A stretch of DNA of 64,000 nt, from positions 1-64,000 of the forward strand of contig NZ_KK211205.1 in NCBI RefSeq assembly GCF_000621025.1. The letters run 5' to 3'. Positions 43,569 through 53,225 of the stretch are shown piece by piece. This stretch comes from Brackiella oedipodis DSM 13743 (GTDB lineage: Bacteria; Pseudomonadota; Gammaproteobacteria; Burkholderiales; Burkholderiaceae_B). Under the pieces are notes generated by a model. The model did no database searches. It was not told where the DNA came from and saw only the letters and a list, made by a program, of their open reading frames with translations. A program made the position numbers and the translations under genes. Each line of letters begins with the position of its first letter. Position 1 is the stretch's first letter.

Positions 43569-43874
43569 AGGATGATTGATGAAGAAAGGAAATCAAAGGG
43601 AGTGTGAGTGCTTTATTTTAACGCCTTGTGATGCGAAACAGGCTGGAGGCTAGTCTAGTCTAGCCACCGAAATAAGCGGGATTAGCCGTATTGCAAAAAT
43701 CCGCACTTGCTACCGTTTGGTCAGCGGCGCGCAAGCCAGGCTACACAAGGCTTATAGGGGTGATTTTATCAAAATACCAAAAAGTGTTAAAATGTGTCAA
43801 GTGAGCACATTTTGTAATCAAAATGCTCCATTTAGAATCAAATTCTTTTTTTAACCCAAAAGTCGAGGTAAATC
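43569..43874. other. Intergenic region between the MATE gene and betT
   Basis: Divergent 306-bp spacer without genes. A 6-bp hairpin GGCTAG/CTAGCC lies near 43650. An AT-rich inverted repeat, CATTTTG (43808-43814) with CAAAATG (43819-43825), has partly matching GAGC/GCTC flanks. It sits between the candidate promoter and the betT start and could be an operator. Confidence 0.45.
43766..43793 (+). promoter_or_regulatory. Candidate betT promoter
   Basis: TTATCA (43766-43771) and TAAAAT (43788-43793) are 16 bases apart, a fair sigma-70 match about 80 bases before the betT start. Pattern match only. Confidence 0.35.
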
Positions 43875-45908
43875 TTGTCTGAACATTTAGAAAAAACTAA
43901 ACCGCAGGCAGTAGATGCCGATGCGACGTCCCAGCCAAGTGGCAATATTAACGCCCCCGTTTTTATTACCGCTTCGGTCATTATTTTAGCTATTATTGCA
44001 TACGCTGCGATCGCTAACGATCAAGCGGCGGCTACGTTTTCTGCATTACAAGACGCAATTGTCAATAATGGCGGCTGGTACTACGTTCTTACCGTCGCGC
44101 TCATCTTACTCGTTTGCGTTTTCCTAGCCTTCTCTAAATACGGTAATATCCGTCTAGGTCCTGATCATTCCCGACCTGAATATGGTTATATCTCTTGGTT
44201 TGCCATGCTATTTTCAGCGGGTATGGGTATCGGTTTGATGTTTTATGGTGTCGCTGAACCGGTCATGCACTTCTTACACCCGCCACATCCAGGTAACGAG
44301 GGCACTATTGATGCCGCTCGCGAAGCCTTGAGTCTTACCTTTTTCCATTGGGGTTTGCACGCCTGGGGTATTTATGCCCTCGTGGCGGTGATTTTGGCGT
44401 TCTTTAGTTATCGTCATAACTTACCATTAACCTTACGCTCTGCCTTTTATCCAATCATTGGTGATCGTGTAAATGGTCCGATTGGTCATGCCGTCGATGT
44501 TTTTGCGGTGATCGGTACTTTATTCGGGGTCGCTACCTCTTTAGGTTTTGGTGTACAACAGGTCAACTCAGGTCTTCATTATTTATTCCCTGTGATTGCC
44601 GAAAGTACGACGACCCAAGTCATCTTAATTGTGGCAGTGACTTCATTGGCTACCTTATCAGTGGTGTCTGGTCTGGATCGCGGTGTAAAAATCCTTTCTC
44701 AGCTCAATATCACCTTAGCCGTACTCTTGCTATTGTTCATTTTGTTTGCAGGTCACACAGTCGATCTCTTACAAAGCTTTGTACAGAACATCGGTGACTA
44801 TTCTTCAACCTTAATTGGACGTACGTTTAACTTGTATGCTTACCACAAAACCGATTGGTTGGGTGGTTGGACCATCTTCTATTGGGGCTGGTGGTTAAGC
44901 TGGTCTCCATTTGTGGGTCTCTTTATTGCCAAGATTTCACGCGGTCGTACGATTCGTGAATTCATTATCGGTGTCTTATTAGTACCGACAGGCTTTACCC
45001 TTATGTGGATGACGTTCTTTGGTAACAGTGCCATCGACTTAATCCTCAATGGTGGTCACGAAAGCTTGGCGCAAACTGTCGATGCCAACACGCCAGTAGC
45101 CTTGTTTGAGTTCCTCAGCTACTTCCCACTATCACAAATCTTCACCTATGTGGCTCTATTCATGGTGGTAGTGTTCTTCGTGACTTCTGCAGACTCTGGG
45201 GCCTTAGTCATGGATATGCTTTGCTCACACGGCGAAACCAACCGCAAAGTCAGCTACCGCATTTACTGGGCCGCCGGTTCTGGTGTAGTGGCGATTGTCT
45301 TACTATGGTTCGGTGGTCTTGAAGCCCTACAAACAATGGCCATTGCTACGGCACTGCCGTTTGTCACTGTCTTGATCTTTGCGGTGATCGGCTTCTTTAA
45401 AGCCTTACGTATTGATGATGTACAACAAGAAATTGCTCGTGCGGCGATTGCTATGCCACGCGTAGCCACCGCGCAAAACGCCGCTAACTGGCGTGAGCGT
45501 TTGCATGTTGTGGTGAACTTCCCTGACCAAAACGAAGTCAATAAGTTCATCAATACCACTTGCTATGAAGCTTGCGAATTAGTCGCAGAAGAGTTGCAAA
45601 AAGCCAATATTAGCGCCAAAGTTAGCAAATTATCTGGCGAAAATACGGGTGTACGCCTGGAAACTAATCACGGCGATGAAATCGACTTCGTCTACTCAGT
45701 GATCCCATCTGTGCACCAGCAACCAAGCTTTATTGATAGTGATGGCAAAGATCATAGTTCTACCGAATACTACCGCGCCGAGGTTCACCTCGAAAAAGGT
45801 GGTCAAGGTTATGACATCATGGGTTGGTCACGCGAAGGTGTAATTAATGACATCGTCGAGCAATACCAAAAACACATGCACTTATTGCATAACCTTTCTA
45901 GCAACTAG
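43875..45908 (+). CDS. betT: Choline/glycine betaine BCCT-family transporter
   Basis: The 677-residue protein is a 12-helix sodium- or proton-coupled importer for osmoprotectants. The length equals that of E. coli BetT. The BCCT tryptophan-rich signature is seen in TIFYWGWWLSWSPFVGLFIAKISRGRTIREF around residues 333-363. GMGIGLMFYGVAEPV near residue 115 is the glycine-rich first substrate helix. The last 140 residues form the hydrophilic C-terminal domain of the BetT/BetU branch that senses osmolality. The start is TTG 43875, supported by GAGGT 7 bases upstream. Choline is most likely; betaine is possible. No betA, betB or betI is nearby. Confidence 0.9.
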   Translation: MSEHLEKTKPQAVDADATSQPSGNINAPVFITASVIILAIIAYAAIANDQAAATFSALQDAIVNNGGWYYVLTVALILLVCVFLAFSKYGNIRLGPDHSRPEYGYISWFAMLFSAGMGIGLMFYGVAEPVMHFLHPPHPGNEGTIDAAREALSLTFFHWGLHAWGIYALVAVILAFFSYRHNLPLTLRSAFYPIIGDRVNGPIGHAVDVFAVIGTLFGVATSLGFGVQQVNSGLHYLFPVIAESTTTQVILIVAVTSLATLSVVSGLDRGVKILSQLNITLAVLLLLFILFAGHTVDLLQSFVQNIGDYSSTLIGRTFNLYAYHKTDWLGGWTIFYWGWWLSWSPFVGLFIAKISRGRTIREFIIGVLLVPTGFTLMWMTFFGNSAIDLILNGGHESLAQTVDANTPVALFEFLSYFPLSQIFTYVALFMVVVFFVTSADSGALVMDMLCSHGETNRKVSYRIYWAAGSGVVAIVLLWFGGLEALQTMAIATALPFVTVLIFAVIGFFKALRIDDVQQEIARAAIAMPRVATAQNAANWRERLHVVVNFPDQNEVNKFINTTCYEACELVAEELQKANISAKVSKLSGENTGVRLETNHGDEIDFVYSVIPSVHQQPSFIDSDGKDHSSTEYYRAEVHLEKGGQGYDIMGWSREGVINDIVEQYQKHMHLLHNLSSN

Positions 45909-45960
45909 GATCGCTATTGATCGCTAACGGCACTTAAGCCATTAGTGCAATAGTCATCGA

Positions 45961-45987
45961 GGGCAAGCCAAGCGCTTGCCCTTTTTT
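45961..45987 (+). terminator. Terminator of betT
   Basis: GGGCAAGC (45961-45968) pairs with GCTTGCCC (45974-45981) and is followed by T6. Confidence 0.9.
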
Positions 45988-46537
45988 GTGTTGTAAATAT
46001 AGCCAAGCCAATTCAAGATGGCTTAATTAACTGAGCAAAATCCTATAAGTGCTTGTATTCAATACATAAAAGTGTTATAGTTTCAGACTAGCCAAGTTAA
46101 AGGCTAGGGGATATCGTACAAACGTTGCGCAATTTATATTTGTACGACAACCATCTAATACCTTTGGGGTATTTGAGCTTAATTTGAACGATTTGGGCTT
46201 AATGATGTGATGTTGGCGATATTGCAGTACTTTAGTCGTGCTGCAGGATATCGTGTAGTCGCAGTAGTGTAAGCAATCCAAGTAGTGCAAGTAGCCATAG
46301 TTTAGTAGCTATAGTTTTTTCTACACTCAATCTATAGTAACTAACCCAGAGGGATTCTACCCAAAATACTAACCCACTAAAGATGATTTTACTGACTGGC
46401 CTAGTAGCTTATTGACTAGGTCTAGTGTCTGCTGTTGCTACTTTATGCTAGTGCAGTCATGGGTAAGTGTTTTGTTTTAAAGAGTTGTTTTATTAATAGT
46501 TAGCCCCCACCAATCGCAGTGGGAATTGGAGAAAAAA
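45988..46537 (+). other. Structured 550-bp region upstream of rplC
   Basis: No gene is present, and in particular no rpsJ. Inverted repeats in order: CTAGCC/GGCTAG (46088-46107); CGTACAAA/TTTGTACG (46115-46122 with 46139-46146, perfect 8 bp); and AATACC/GGTATT (near 46157-46173). Just before rplC, CCCAC (46506-46510) pairs with GTGGG (46519-46523). An alternative pairing, CCAAT (46510-46514) with ATTGG (46525-46529), would cover part of the ribosome site GGAGA. This may be a regulatory leader for the ribosomal protein operon; the sequence alone does not prove it. Confidence 0.5.
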
Positions 46538-47227
46538 ATGTCGAACACGACACAAACACCAGCCGCACATAGGCTTGGTCTTGTGGGTCGCAAAGTTGGC
46601 ATGATGCGTATCTTCACAGAAGAGGGCGATTCTATCCCTGTCACTGTGCTAGATGTATCAAACAACCGTGTTACCCAAATCAAGTCTGTCGAAACCGATG
46701 GTTATGCCGCCGTACAAGTTGCTTATGGCGAGCGCCGTGCTAGCCGTGTGACTAAGCCACAAGCCGGTCACTACGCTAAAGCAGGCACCGAAGCCGGTTC
46801 CATCCTCAAAGAGTTCCGTTTAGACCCAGCTAAATTAGCAGAACTTTCTGCTGGTTCAGTGGTCGCTGTAGAATCTGTGTTTGAAGCAGGCCAAAAAGTC
46901 GACGTTCAAGGTACGACTCAAGGTAAAGGCTACGCAGGTACTATCAAACGCCACAACTTTGGTGCTCAACGCAAAACTCACGGTAACTCTGTCTCTCACC
47001 GTGCGCCAGGTTCAACTGGTCAAGCACAAGACCCAGGTCGCGTCCTCAAAGGTAAACGCATGGCCGGTCACATGGGTGATGCGACTCGTACCGTCCAAAA
47101 TCTTGATATCGTCCGCGTCGATGCAGAGCGCGGTTTGTTAATGGTGAAAGGCGCTGTACCTGGCCACAAAAATGGTCACATCGTTGTATGGCCTGCCATC
47201 AAAATGACACAAAAAGGAGCCAAATAA
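46538..47227 (+). CDS. rplC: 50S ribosomal protein L3
   Basis: The 229-residue core protein of the large subunit lies near the peptidyl transferase centre. [21 protein letters not shown] at the N-terminus and [20 protein letters not shown] near residue 126 are diagnostic; the glutamine modified by PrmB in other bacteria falls in the latter region. ATG 46538 has GGAGA upstream; an in-frame TTG at 46526 overlaps that site and is rejected. It is the first gene of the operon here, with rpsJ absent. The stop overlaps the rplD start by one base. Confidence 0.97.
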   Translation: MSNTTQTPAAHRLGLVGRKVGMMRIFTEEGDSIPVTVLDVSNNRVTQIKSVETDGYAAVQVAYGERRASRVTKPQAGHYAKAGTEAGSILKEFRLDPAKLAELSAGSVVAVESVFEAGQKVDVQGTTQGKGYAGTIKRHNFGAQRKTHGNSVSHRAPGSTGQAQDPGRVLKGKRMAGHMGDATRTVQNLDIVRVDAERGLLMVKGAVPGHKNGHIVVWPAIKMTQKGAK

Positions 47228-47853
47228 TGGATCTTAAGCTCCTAAACGAACAAGGTCAGTCTAGCGCCACTGTTAGCGCTTCTGACGCCATTTTTGCCCG
47301 TGACTTTAATCAAGCATTGGTACACCAATTGATCGTGGCTTACCAAGCCAACGCTCGTAGTGGTAACCGTGCCCAAAAAGATCGTAGCGAAGTTAAACAC
47401 AGCACCAAAAAACCATGGCGCCAAAAAGGCACAGGTCGTGCCCGCGCTGGTTCAACTGCGTCACCATTGTGGCGTGGAGGTGGCCGTACATTCCCTAACA
47501 AACCTGACGAAAACTTCAGTCAGAAAGTTAACAAAAAAATGTACCGTGCTGGTATCCGCTCAATCTTGTCACAACTCGTGCGCGAAGAGCGTTTAGTAGT
47601 GGTTGAATCATTCACTCTAGACACTCCAAAAACTAAAGCGGCCGTGACTAAACTTAAAGACATGGGTTTAAACAACGATTCAGTCCTTATTGTGACTGAC
47701 ACTGTTGATGAAAACTTATATCTGGCTACTCGTAACTTAGCGCAAGTTGCTGTTGTCGAGCCACGTTACGCCGATCCGTTATCTTTGGTGTACTACAAAC
47801 AAGTCGTGATCACCAAAGCAGCGGTGCAACAAATTGAGGAGATCTTAGGATGA
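47227..47853 (+). CDS. rplD: 50S ribosomal protein L4
   Basis: The 208-residue large-subunit protein lines the exit tunnel and, in enteric bacteria, represses the S10 operon. The extended loop [20 protein letters not shown] near residue 58 is conserved. The start ATG at 47227 shares one base with the rplC stop (TAATG). A longer frame inside rplC is rejected. Confidence 0.97.
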   Translation: MDLKLLNEQGQSSATVSASDAIFARDFNQALVHQLIVAYQANARSGNRAQKDRSEVKHSTKKPWRQKGTGRARAGSTASPLWRGGGRTFPNKPDENFSQKVNKKMYRAGIRSILSQLVREERLVVVESFTLDTPKTKAAVTKLKDMGLNNDSVLIVTDTVDENLYLATRNLAQVAVVEPRYADPLSLVYYKQVVITKAAVQQIEEILG

Positions 47854-48152
47854 GAGCAGATCGTTTAATGCAAGTCATTCTGGCTCCAGTGATCACAGAA
47901 AAAGCAACGTTTATCGCCGAAAAAGCCGATAACACACAAATTGCTTTACACGTTGCTCCTAATGCAAGCAAGCCAGAAATCAAAGCCGCAGTAGAAAAAC
48001 TGTTTAATGTAGAAGTTGAGTCCGTTTCCGTACTTAACCGTAAAGGTAAAGTAAAACGTACCGGTCGTTTTGTCGGCCGTCGCCGTGCTAAACGCATTGC
48101 TTACGTTGCACTCAAAAAAGGTCAGGAACTTGACTTTTCGGAGGTGAACTAA
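47850..48152 (+). CDS. rplW: 50S ribosomal protein L23
   Basis: The 100-residue tunnel-exit protein is the docking site for trigger factor and [23 protein letters not shown] near the N-terminus and [18 protein letters not shown] near residue 68 are typical. The ATGA overlap with the rplD stop indicates coupling. Confidence 0.97.
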   Translation: MRADRLMQVILAPVITEKATFIAEKADNTQIALHVAPNASKPEIKAAVEKLFNVEVESVSVLNRKGKVKRTGRFVGRRRAKRIAYVALKKGQELDFSEVN

Positions 48153-48153
48153 G

Positions 48154-48981
48154 ATGGCACTAGTAAAAACAAAACCAACTTCAGCTGGTCGTCGCGGCAT
48201 GCTTAAAGTAGTCACTACTGGCTTACACAAAGGTGCGCCGTACGCTGCTTTAGTCGAATCCAAAAAACGCAGTTCTGGCCGTAATCACCATGGCCATATC
48301 ACTGTTCGTCACCGTGGCGGTGGCCACAAATCACACTATCGTGTGATTGATTTCCGTCGTGATAAAGACGACATTCCAGGCAAAGTAGAACGTTTGGAAT
48401 ACGATCCTAACCGTACTGCGCATATTGCATTAATTTGCTATGCCGACGGTGAGCGTCGTTACATTATTGCCCCACGTGGTCTAGCTGTAGGCGCTACAGT
48501 TCAATCTGGTAAAGAAGTTGCTATTCGTCCAGGTAACTGCATGCCTATCCGTAATATTCCAGTGGGTTCTCAAATTCATTGCATCGAATTGAAACCAGGC
48601 AAAGGCGCGCAATTAGCTCGCTCAGCAGGTGTCACTGCAGTCTTGTTAGCACGTGAAGGTACATACGCTCAAGTGCGTTTACGTTCTGGCGAAGTACGTC
48701 GTATTCACATTGACTGCCGTGCAACGCTAGGTGAAGTAGGCAATGAAGAAAATAGCTTACGTCAGTTTGGTAAAGCAGGTGCGGTACGTTGGCGCGGTTT
48801 CCGTCCAACTGTACGCGGTGTGGCTATGAACCCGGTCGATCACCCTCATGGTGGTGGTGAAGGCCGTACGGGTGAAGCACGTGAACCTGTAAGTCCTTGG
48901 GGTACACCTACTAAAGGTTTCAAAACCCGCAGTAACAAACGTACAGACAATATGATTGTCTCACGTCGTAAGCGTAAATAA
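48154..48981 (+). CDS. rplB: 50S ribosomal protein L2
   Basis: The 275-residue protein is required for subunit joining and peptidyl transfer. [18 protein letters not shown] near residue 43 and the conserved C-terminal [14 protein letters not shown] near residue 225, with its key histidine, are present. One base separates it from the rplW stop. Confidence 0.98.
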   Translation: MALVKTKPTSAGRRGMLKVVTTGLHKGAPYAALVESKKRSSGRNHHGHITVRHRGGGHKSHYRVIDFRRDKDDIPGKVERLEYDPNRTAHIALICYADGERRYIIAPRGLAVGATVQSGKEVAIRPGNCMPIRNIPVGSQIHCIELKPGKGAQLARSAGVTAVLLAREGTYAQVRLRSGEVRRIHIDCRATLGEVGNEENSLRQFGKAGAVRWRGFRPTVRGVAMNPVDHPHGGGEGRTGEAREPVSPWGTPTKGFKTRSNKRTDNMIVSRRKRK

Positions 48982-48994
48982 GGGGCAATAAACT

Positions 48995-49270
48995 ATGTCA
49001 CGTTCAACTAAAAAAGGCCCATTTGTAGATGCTCACCTTATCAAAAAGGTAGAAACGGCACTCGAGGGCAAAAACAAACGACCAATTAAAACTTGGTCTC
49101 GTCGTTCAACCATTCTTCCCGAGTTTATCGGTTTGACAATCGCCGTACACAACGGCCGTCAACATGTACCTGTGTACGTGAACGAAAATATGGTTGGTCA
49201 TAAGCTTGGCGAATTCGCGCATACCCGTACATTCAAGGGTCATGCTGCTGACAAAAAGTCTAAGAGGTAA
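48995..49270 (+). CDS. rpsS: 30S ribosomal protein S19
   Basis: The 91-residue head protein of the small subunit starts [15 protein letters not shown] and contains [20 protein letters not shown] and [14 protein letters not shown], all diagnostic. Confidence 0.98.
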   Translation: MSRSTKKGPFVDAHLIKKVETALEGKNKRPIKTWSRRSTILPEFIGLTIAVHNGRQHVPVYVNENMVGHKLGEFAHTRTFKGHAADKKSKR

Positions 49271-49273
49271 GCG

Positions 49274-49603
49274 ATGGAAACAACAGCCATTATTCGTAAT
49301 GTGCATATCTCAGCGCAAAAAACCCGTCTTGTTGCGGACTTAATCCGTGGCAAGTCTGTGGCTCAAGCACTAGATATTCTCACATTCACACAGAAAAAAG
49401 CCGCTGGCATCGTCAAAAAAGCATTGGAATCAGCCATTGCCAATGCTGAACACAATGACGGTGCTGATATTGATGAACTTAAAGTGACTACGATTTACGT
49501 AGACAAAGCGCAATCAATGAAGCGATTCTCAGCACGTGCTAAAGGCCGTGGTAACCGTATAGAGAAGCAGACTTGCCACATCGTGGTTAAAGTCGGCGTA
49601 TAA
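49274..49603 (+). CDS. rplV: 50S ribosomal protein L22
   Basis: The 109-residue protein has a beta-hairpin that lines the exit tunnel. [29 protein letters not shown] and [15 protein letters not shown] are family blocks. It begins 3 bases after rpsS. Confidence 0.98.
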   Translation: METTAIIRNVHISAQKTRLVADLIRGKSVAQALDILTFTQKKAAGIVKKALESAIANAEHNDGADIDELKVTTIYVDKAQSMKRFSARAKGRGNRIEKQTCHIVVKVGV

Positions 49604-49612
49604 GGAGTCATA

Positions 49613-50434
49613 ATGGGTCAAAAAGTAAACCCTACAGGGTTCCGTCTCGCTGTTAACCGTGATTGGAGCTCTCGCTGGTATGCGAAAAGCAAAAATTACG
49701 CAGGCATGTTAATCGAAGACGTACAAGTACGTGAGTATCTAAAACGTAAACTTAAACATGCATCTGTGGGTCGTGTGCTTATCGAGCGTCCAGCCAAAAA
49801 TGCACGTATTACCATTCACACAGCTCGTCCAGGCGTTGTCATCGGTAAAGGTGGCGAAGATATTGGTGCTTTAAACCAAGACTTACAACGTTTAATGGGC
49901 GTACCTGTCCATGTAGGTATCGAAGAAATCCGTAAACCAGAAACAGATGCACAACTTGTTGCCGATTCTATCGCTCAACAACTTGAAAAACGTATCATGT
50001 TCCGTCGTGCCATGAAACGCGCTATGCAAAATGCTATGCGTGCAGGTGCTAAAGGTATCAAGATCGCGTCTTCTGGTCGTCTAAACGGTATCGAGATTGC
50101 TCGTACCGAATGGTATCGCGAAGGCCGTGTACCTCTACACACCCTACGCGCTATCATTGACTACGCAACGTCTGAAGCCGCGACTACTTACGGTATCATC
50201 GGTATCAAAGTATGGATCTACAAAGGTGACTTATTGCCTAACGGTGAAGTCCCACCAGAAATCAACGCCCCTCGTGAAGATGATCGTCGTTCACGTCGTC
50301 CACGTGGTGATCGTGAAGGTCGTCGTCCTAGCCGTGGTGGTCGTCGTAAAGCCTCTGGCGCAGCTAGTGCACAACAACAAAAAGCCCCAGAAGCTAACAC
50401 GACTGAAGCTGCTCAAGCAGCTAAAGGAGAGTAA
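49613..50434 (+). CDS. rpsC: 30S ribosomal protein S3
   Basis: The 273-residue protein forms part of the mRNA entry channel. The KH-domain [10 protein letters not shown] motif lies near residue 77, and the N-terminus [18 protein letters not shown] is diagnostic. The C-terminal 60 residues form a long basic and then polar tail ([20 protein letters not shown], then a Q/A-rich end), longer than the E. coli protein (233 residues). Longer tails are common in betaproteobacteria. Confidence 0.98.
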   Translation: MGQKVNPTGFRLAVNRDWSSRWYAKSKNYAGMLIEDVQVREYLKRKLKHASVGRVLIERPAKNARITIHTARPGVVIGKGGEDIGALNQDLQRLMGVPVHVGIEEIRKPETDAQLVADSIAQQLEKRIMFRRAMKRAMQNAMRAGAKGIKIASSGRLNGIEIARTEWYREGRVPLHTLRAIIDYATSEAATTYGIIGIKVWIYKGDLLPNGEVPPEINAPREDDRRSRRPRGDREGRRPSRGGRRKASGAASAQQQKAPEANTTEAAQAAKGE

Positions 50435-50436
50435 TT

Positions 50437-50847
50437 ATGTTGTCACCAGCTCGCAGAAAATACCGCAAAGAGCAGAAAGGCCGTAACACGGGTCTAGCTA
50501 CTCGCGGTACTAATGTAAACTTTGGCGACTTCGGTCTAAAAGCCACGGGTCGTGGTCGTTTGACGGCACGTCAAATCGAGGCAGCTCGTCGTGCCATGAC
50601 GCGTCACATTAAACGTGGTGGTCGTGTCTGGATCCGTATTTTCCCGGACAAGCCAATCTCTGAAAAACCCGCCGAAGTTCGTATGGGTAAAGGTAAAGGT
50701 AACCCAGAGTACTGGGTCGCTGAAATCCAACCTGGTAAAGTCTTGTACGAAATGGATGGTGTCAGTGAAGAATTAGCCCGTGAAGCTTTCCGCTTAGCGG
50801 CCGCTAAACTCCCTATTTCAACCGTTTTTGTGACTCGTCACTTCTAA
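50437..50847 (+). CDS. rplP: 50S ribosomal protein L16
   Basis: The 136-residue protein lies near the A site. [17 protein letters not shown] at the N-terminus, [20 protein letters not shown] near residue 47 and [14 protein letters not shown] near residue 78 are diagnostic. It begins two bases after rpsC. Confidence 0.98.
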   Translation: MLSPARRKYRKEQKGRNTGLATRGTNVNFGDFGLKATGRGRLTARQIEAARRAMTRHIKRGGRVWIRIFPDKPISEKPAEVRMGKGKGNPEYWVAEIQPGKVLYEMDGVSEELAREAFRLAAAKLPISTVFVTRHF

Positions 50848-50856
50848 GAGGTCTTT

Positions 50857-51048
50857 ATGAAAGCTACTGAATTACGTGAAAAAGACACGGACGGGCTTAA
50901 TAAAGAGCTAGAGTCCTTGTTGAAAGCACAATTTAACTTGCGTATGCAACGCGCTACTCAACAACTGTCTGATACCAGCCAGTTACGTAAAGTGCGTCGT
51001 GATATTGCCCGTGTACGCACCATCTTAACCGAGAAAGCAGGAAAGTAA
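50857..51048 (+). CDS. rpmC: 50S ribosomal protein L29
   Basis: The 63-residue protein is located at the tunnel exit. [10 protein letters not shown] and LFKAQ-like [16 protein letters not shown] are typical, and the C-terminus has the usual [12 protein letters not shown]. Confidence 0.97.
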   Translation: MKATELREKDTDGLNKELESLLKAQFNLRMQRATQQLSDTSQLRKVRRDIARVRTILTEKAGK

Positions 51049-51049
51049 T

Positions 51050-51322
51050 ATGAGCGAAACTCAAGACACTAAACGTCAGCGTACCCTGGTCGGTAAAGTG
51101 GTTAGCAATAAAATGGACAAAACAGTCGTCGTTCGCGTAGAGCGCCGCGTTAAACATCCAATTTATGGCAAAATCGTTATTCGTTCAGGTAAATACAAAG
51201 CGCATGACGAAAACAACCAGTACAACGAAGGTGATATCGTCGAAATCGCTGAAGGTCGTCCGATCTCTCGTTCCAAATCTTGGAGCGTGACTCGTTTGAT
51301 CGAAGCGGCACGTATTATCTAA
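51050..51322 (+). CDS. rpsQ: 30S ribosomal protein S17
   Basis: The 90-residue early assembly protein of the small subunit contains [17 protein letters not shown], then KHPIYGKIV, and a C-terminal [18 protein letters not shown]. It is the last gene of the operon. The usual next gene, rplN, is not here; a palindrome and terminator follow. Confidence 0.98.
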   Translation: MSETQDTKRQRTLVGKVVSNKMDKTVVVRVERRVKHPIYGKIVIRSGKYKAHDENNQYNEGDIVEIAEGRPISRSKSWSVTRLIEAARII

Positions 51323-51338
51323 GTTAATCGTACGCGAT

Positions 51339-51354
51339 GGCGACCTAGGTCGCC
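51339..51354. other. Perfect 16-bp palindrome after rpsQ
   Basis: GGCGACCTAGGTCGCC lies 16 bases past the rpsQ stop and just before the terminator. It may protect the 3' end of the transcript. Confidence 0.6.
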
Positions 51355-51360
51355 GATTCC

Positions 51361-51404
51361 ACCCAGACAGCTTAAGCCTTGGCCTAAGTTGTCTGGGTTT
51401 TTTG
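51361..51404 (+). terminator. Terminator of the ribosomal protein operon
   Basis: ACCCAGACA (51361-51369) pairs with TGTCTGGGT (51390-51398), with an inner CTTA/TAAG and GCC/GGC stem, followed by a T run. Confidence 0.9.
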
Positions 51405-51782
51405 CGTTTATCCGATCAGAAGTGTGGTGGTTGATGAAGGCCTGTCAAGCCGCCTAAAAGAGCAATGATTACCGACTTTATAGTTCATGACCTAGGGGTT
51501 TCACTAGGCTGGGATGAGAGACCAAAGTGCTAAGGACAGAGAGGAGTACACTGAATCTTTTAGCTTTGCGGCTGGGACGGATAAGCATAGGTGTGTTTAG
51601 GTTTAGCGATTGAAGCTAGTCGTTTTGTCAAATTAAGACAGCGCGAGACTAAGCCTTAATCCACCAAGGCATGAGGCACAACGCTTACGAACAGATCATA
51701 AGCCTGTATGCTAGTTTTCTACCTCTATTTTTGTGCAGCTTATCTAAGTTCTCACTAGCCGCTATCGTCGATTAGGAATGTT
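51405..51782. other. Gene-free spacer between rpsQ and the FAD oxidase
   Basis: No credible coding frame, tRNA or strong hairpin was seen in these 378 bases. Reading frames are 30 codons or shorter and lack ribosome sites. Confidence 0.5.
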
Positions 51783-53168
51783 ATGAGTCAATTATCTTCT
51801 GAGTTTCTACAAGCGGTGGCAGAGATTAGTCAATTCTCTGACGCTGCTGCCATGCAAAAATATCAGCGTGACTATACGGTTGCGCGCGAGGGGGTGCTAC
51901 CCCTTCTTGTGCTGCGTCCCAAAAACACCGAAGAAGTCGTACAAATCGTTAAAGCCTGTCGTCAATTTCACCAAAAATATGTCGTACAAGGCGGCTTAAC
52001 GGGTTTGGCCGCAGGGGCTACGGTGCAAGAGGGCGAGGTAGTCATTACGCTCGATAATATGACCCAAATCGAGGAAATCGATGATGTAGGGGGTACTGTG
52101 GTGGCTCAGGCGGGGGTTATATTGCACAATCTGACAGAAGCCGTGCAAGCCAAAGACTGGTATTTCCCATTGGATCTGGGGGCTCGGGGTAGCTGCACAA
52201 TTGGTGGCAATGTCAGCACTAACGCTGGGGGTAATCGGGTGTTGCGCTACGGTACGACACGTGAATTAGTACTGGGCCTAGAGGTGGTCTTGCCAGATGG
52301 TACGGTACTCAATATGCTACGGCGTATGCTCAAAAATAATACCGGCATGGATCTTAAACATCTGTTTATCGGTACTGAGGGGCGTTATGGCATTATCACC
52401 CGTGTTGTTCTGCGCCTTTTTCCAAAACCACAAGCGCGGCAATCCGCCCTCATGGCCTTCAAAGATTTTGATCAATTGGTTACCATGCTTAAATTTGCGC
52501 GTCAGCAATTAGTCGATTTATCAAGCTTTGAGGTGATGTGGGATAATTATTTGATTGCTGCCAGTCAAGCGCTCGAACGTGAGGCGCCATTTAATGGTCA
52601 ATACCCACTCTATGCCTTAGTCGAAACCGAAGGACTTAATACGCAAGACTTTCATGATCGCTTTATGGCCTGTGCCGAAGCCGCGGTTGAGCAGGGTTTA
52701 GTCGAAGATCTCATCTTGCCGCACAGCATTGAGCAGACTCAACGCTTATGGGATATCCGTGACGCTATTGGTAAATTAATTGGTAAGTTTAGTGAAAAAG
52801 GCTTGCATGTCGCGTATGACGTCAGCTTCCCGCTCAAGAACATGAAGGCCTTTGTACACGATATGGAAGTGGCGATCCTAGACAATTTTAAAGACGCACA
52901 CCTGCTCTTGTTTGGTCACTTGGGTGATGGTAATTTACATCCCACCATCACAGGACTAAAAGAACAAGAACTGCACGATTTGGACCAGATCATGTCGGCG
53001 CTTATTGTGAAATATGAGGGCAGCATTACGGCCGAACACGGCGTAGGTATCCTCAAAAAACCGTATTTGAGTAGCAGTCGCTCAGCGCCAGAGATTGCCA
53101 TCCAAGAAGCCCTCAGAAAATTGCTCAATAGCGACAATTTATTGAATCAAGGCCGAGTCTTGGATTAA
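51783..53168 (+). CDS. FAD-binding 2-hydroxyacid dehydrogenase (GlcD/D2HGDH-like)
   Basis: The 461-residue flavoprotein oxidises a 2-hydroxyacid. The FAD-binding (PCMH) domain has VVQGGLTGLAAGATVQEGEVV near residue 61 and SCTIGGNVSTNAGGNRVLRYG near residue 138. The C-terminal oxidase domain has HLLLFGHLGDGNLHP near residue 375 and ITAEHGVGILKKPYL near residue 415, where metal- and substrate-binding histidines lie. The usual NNTGYDLKQLFIGSEGTLG block here reads NNTGMDLKHLFIGTEGRYG. D-lactate, D-2-hydroxyglutarate and glycolate are all possible substrates. No glcE or glcF partners are adjacent, which speaks against glycolate oxidase. Confidence 0.87.
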   Translation: MSQLSSEFLQAVAEISQFSDAAAMQKYQRDYTVAREGVLPLLVLRPKNTEEVVQIVKACRQFHQKYVVQGGLTGLAAGATVQEGEVVITLDNMTQIEEIDDVGGTVVAQAGVILHNLTEAVQAKDWYFPLDLGARGSCTIGGNVSTNAGGNRVLRYGTTRELVLGLEVVLPDGTVLNMLRRMLKNNTGMDLKHLFIGTEGRYGIITRVVLRLFPKPQARQSALMAFKDFDQLVTMLKFARQQLVDLSSFEVMWDNYLIAASQALEREAPFNGQYPLYALVETEGLNTQDFHDRFMACAEAAVEQGLVEDLILPHSIEQTQRLWDIRDAIGKLIGKFSEKGLHVAYDVSFPLKNMKAFVHDMEVAILDNFKDAHLLLFGHLGDGNLHPTITGLKEQELHDLDQIMSALIVKYEGSITAEHGVGILKKPYLSSSRSAPEIAIQEALRKLLNSDNLLNQGRVLD

Positions 53169-53225
53169 TATTAAAAATAGTCAGACCGTAGGTCTAGGTT
53201 TATTTTTCGTTTTCTAGGAACCGTT

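Noticed and set aside
45988..46537. rpsJ in the gap before rplC
   Set aside because: All frames were read for an S10-like sequence; only short, stop-ridden frames are present.
51515..51602. 28-codon frame (MRDQSAKDREEY...) between rpsQ and the FAD oxidase
   Set aside because: It has no clear ribosome site, no promoter, and nothing to distinguish it from chance.
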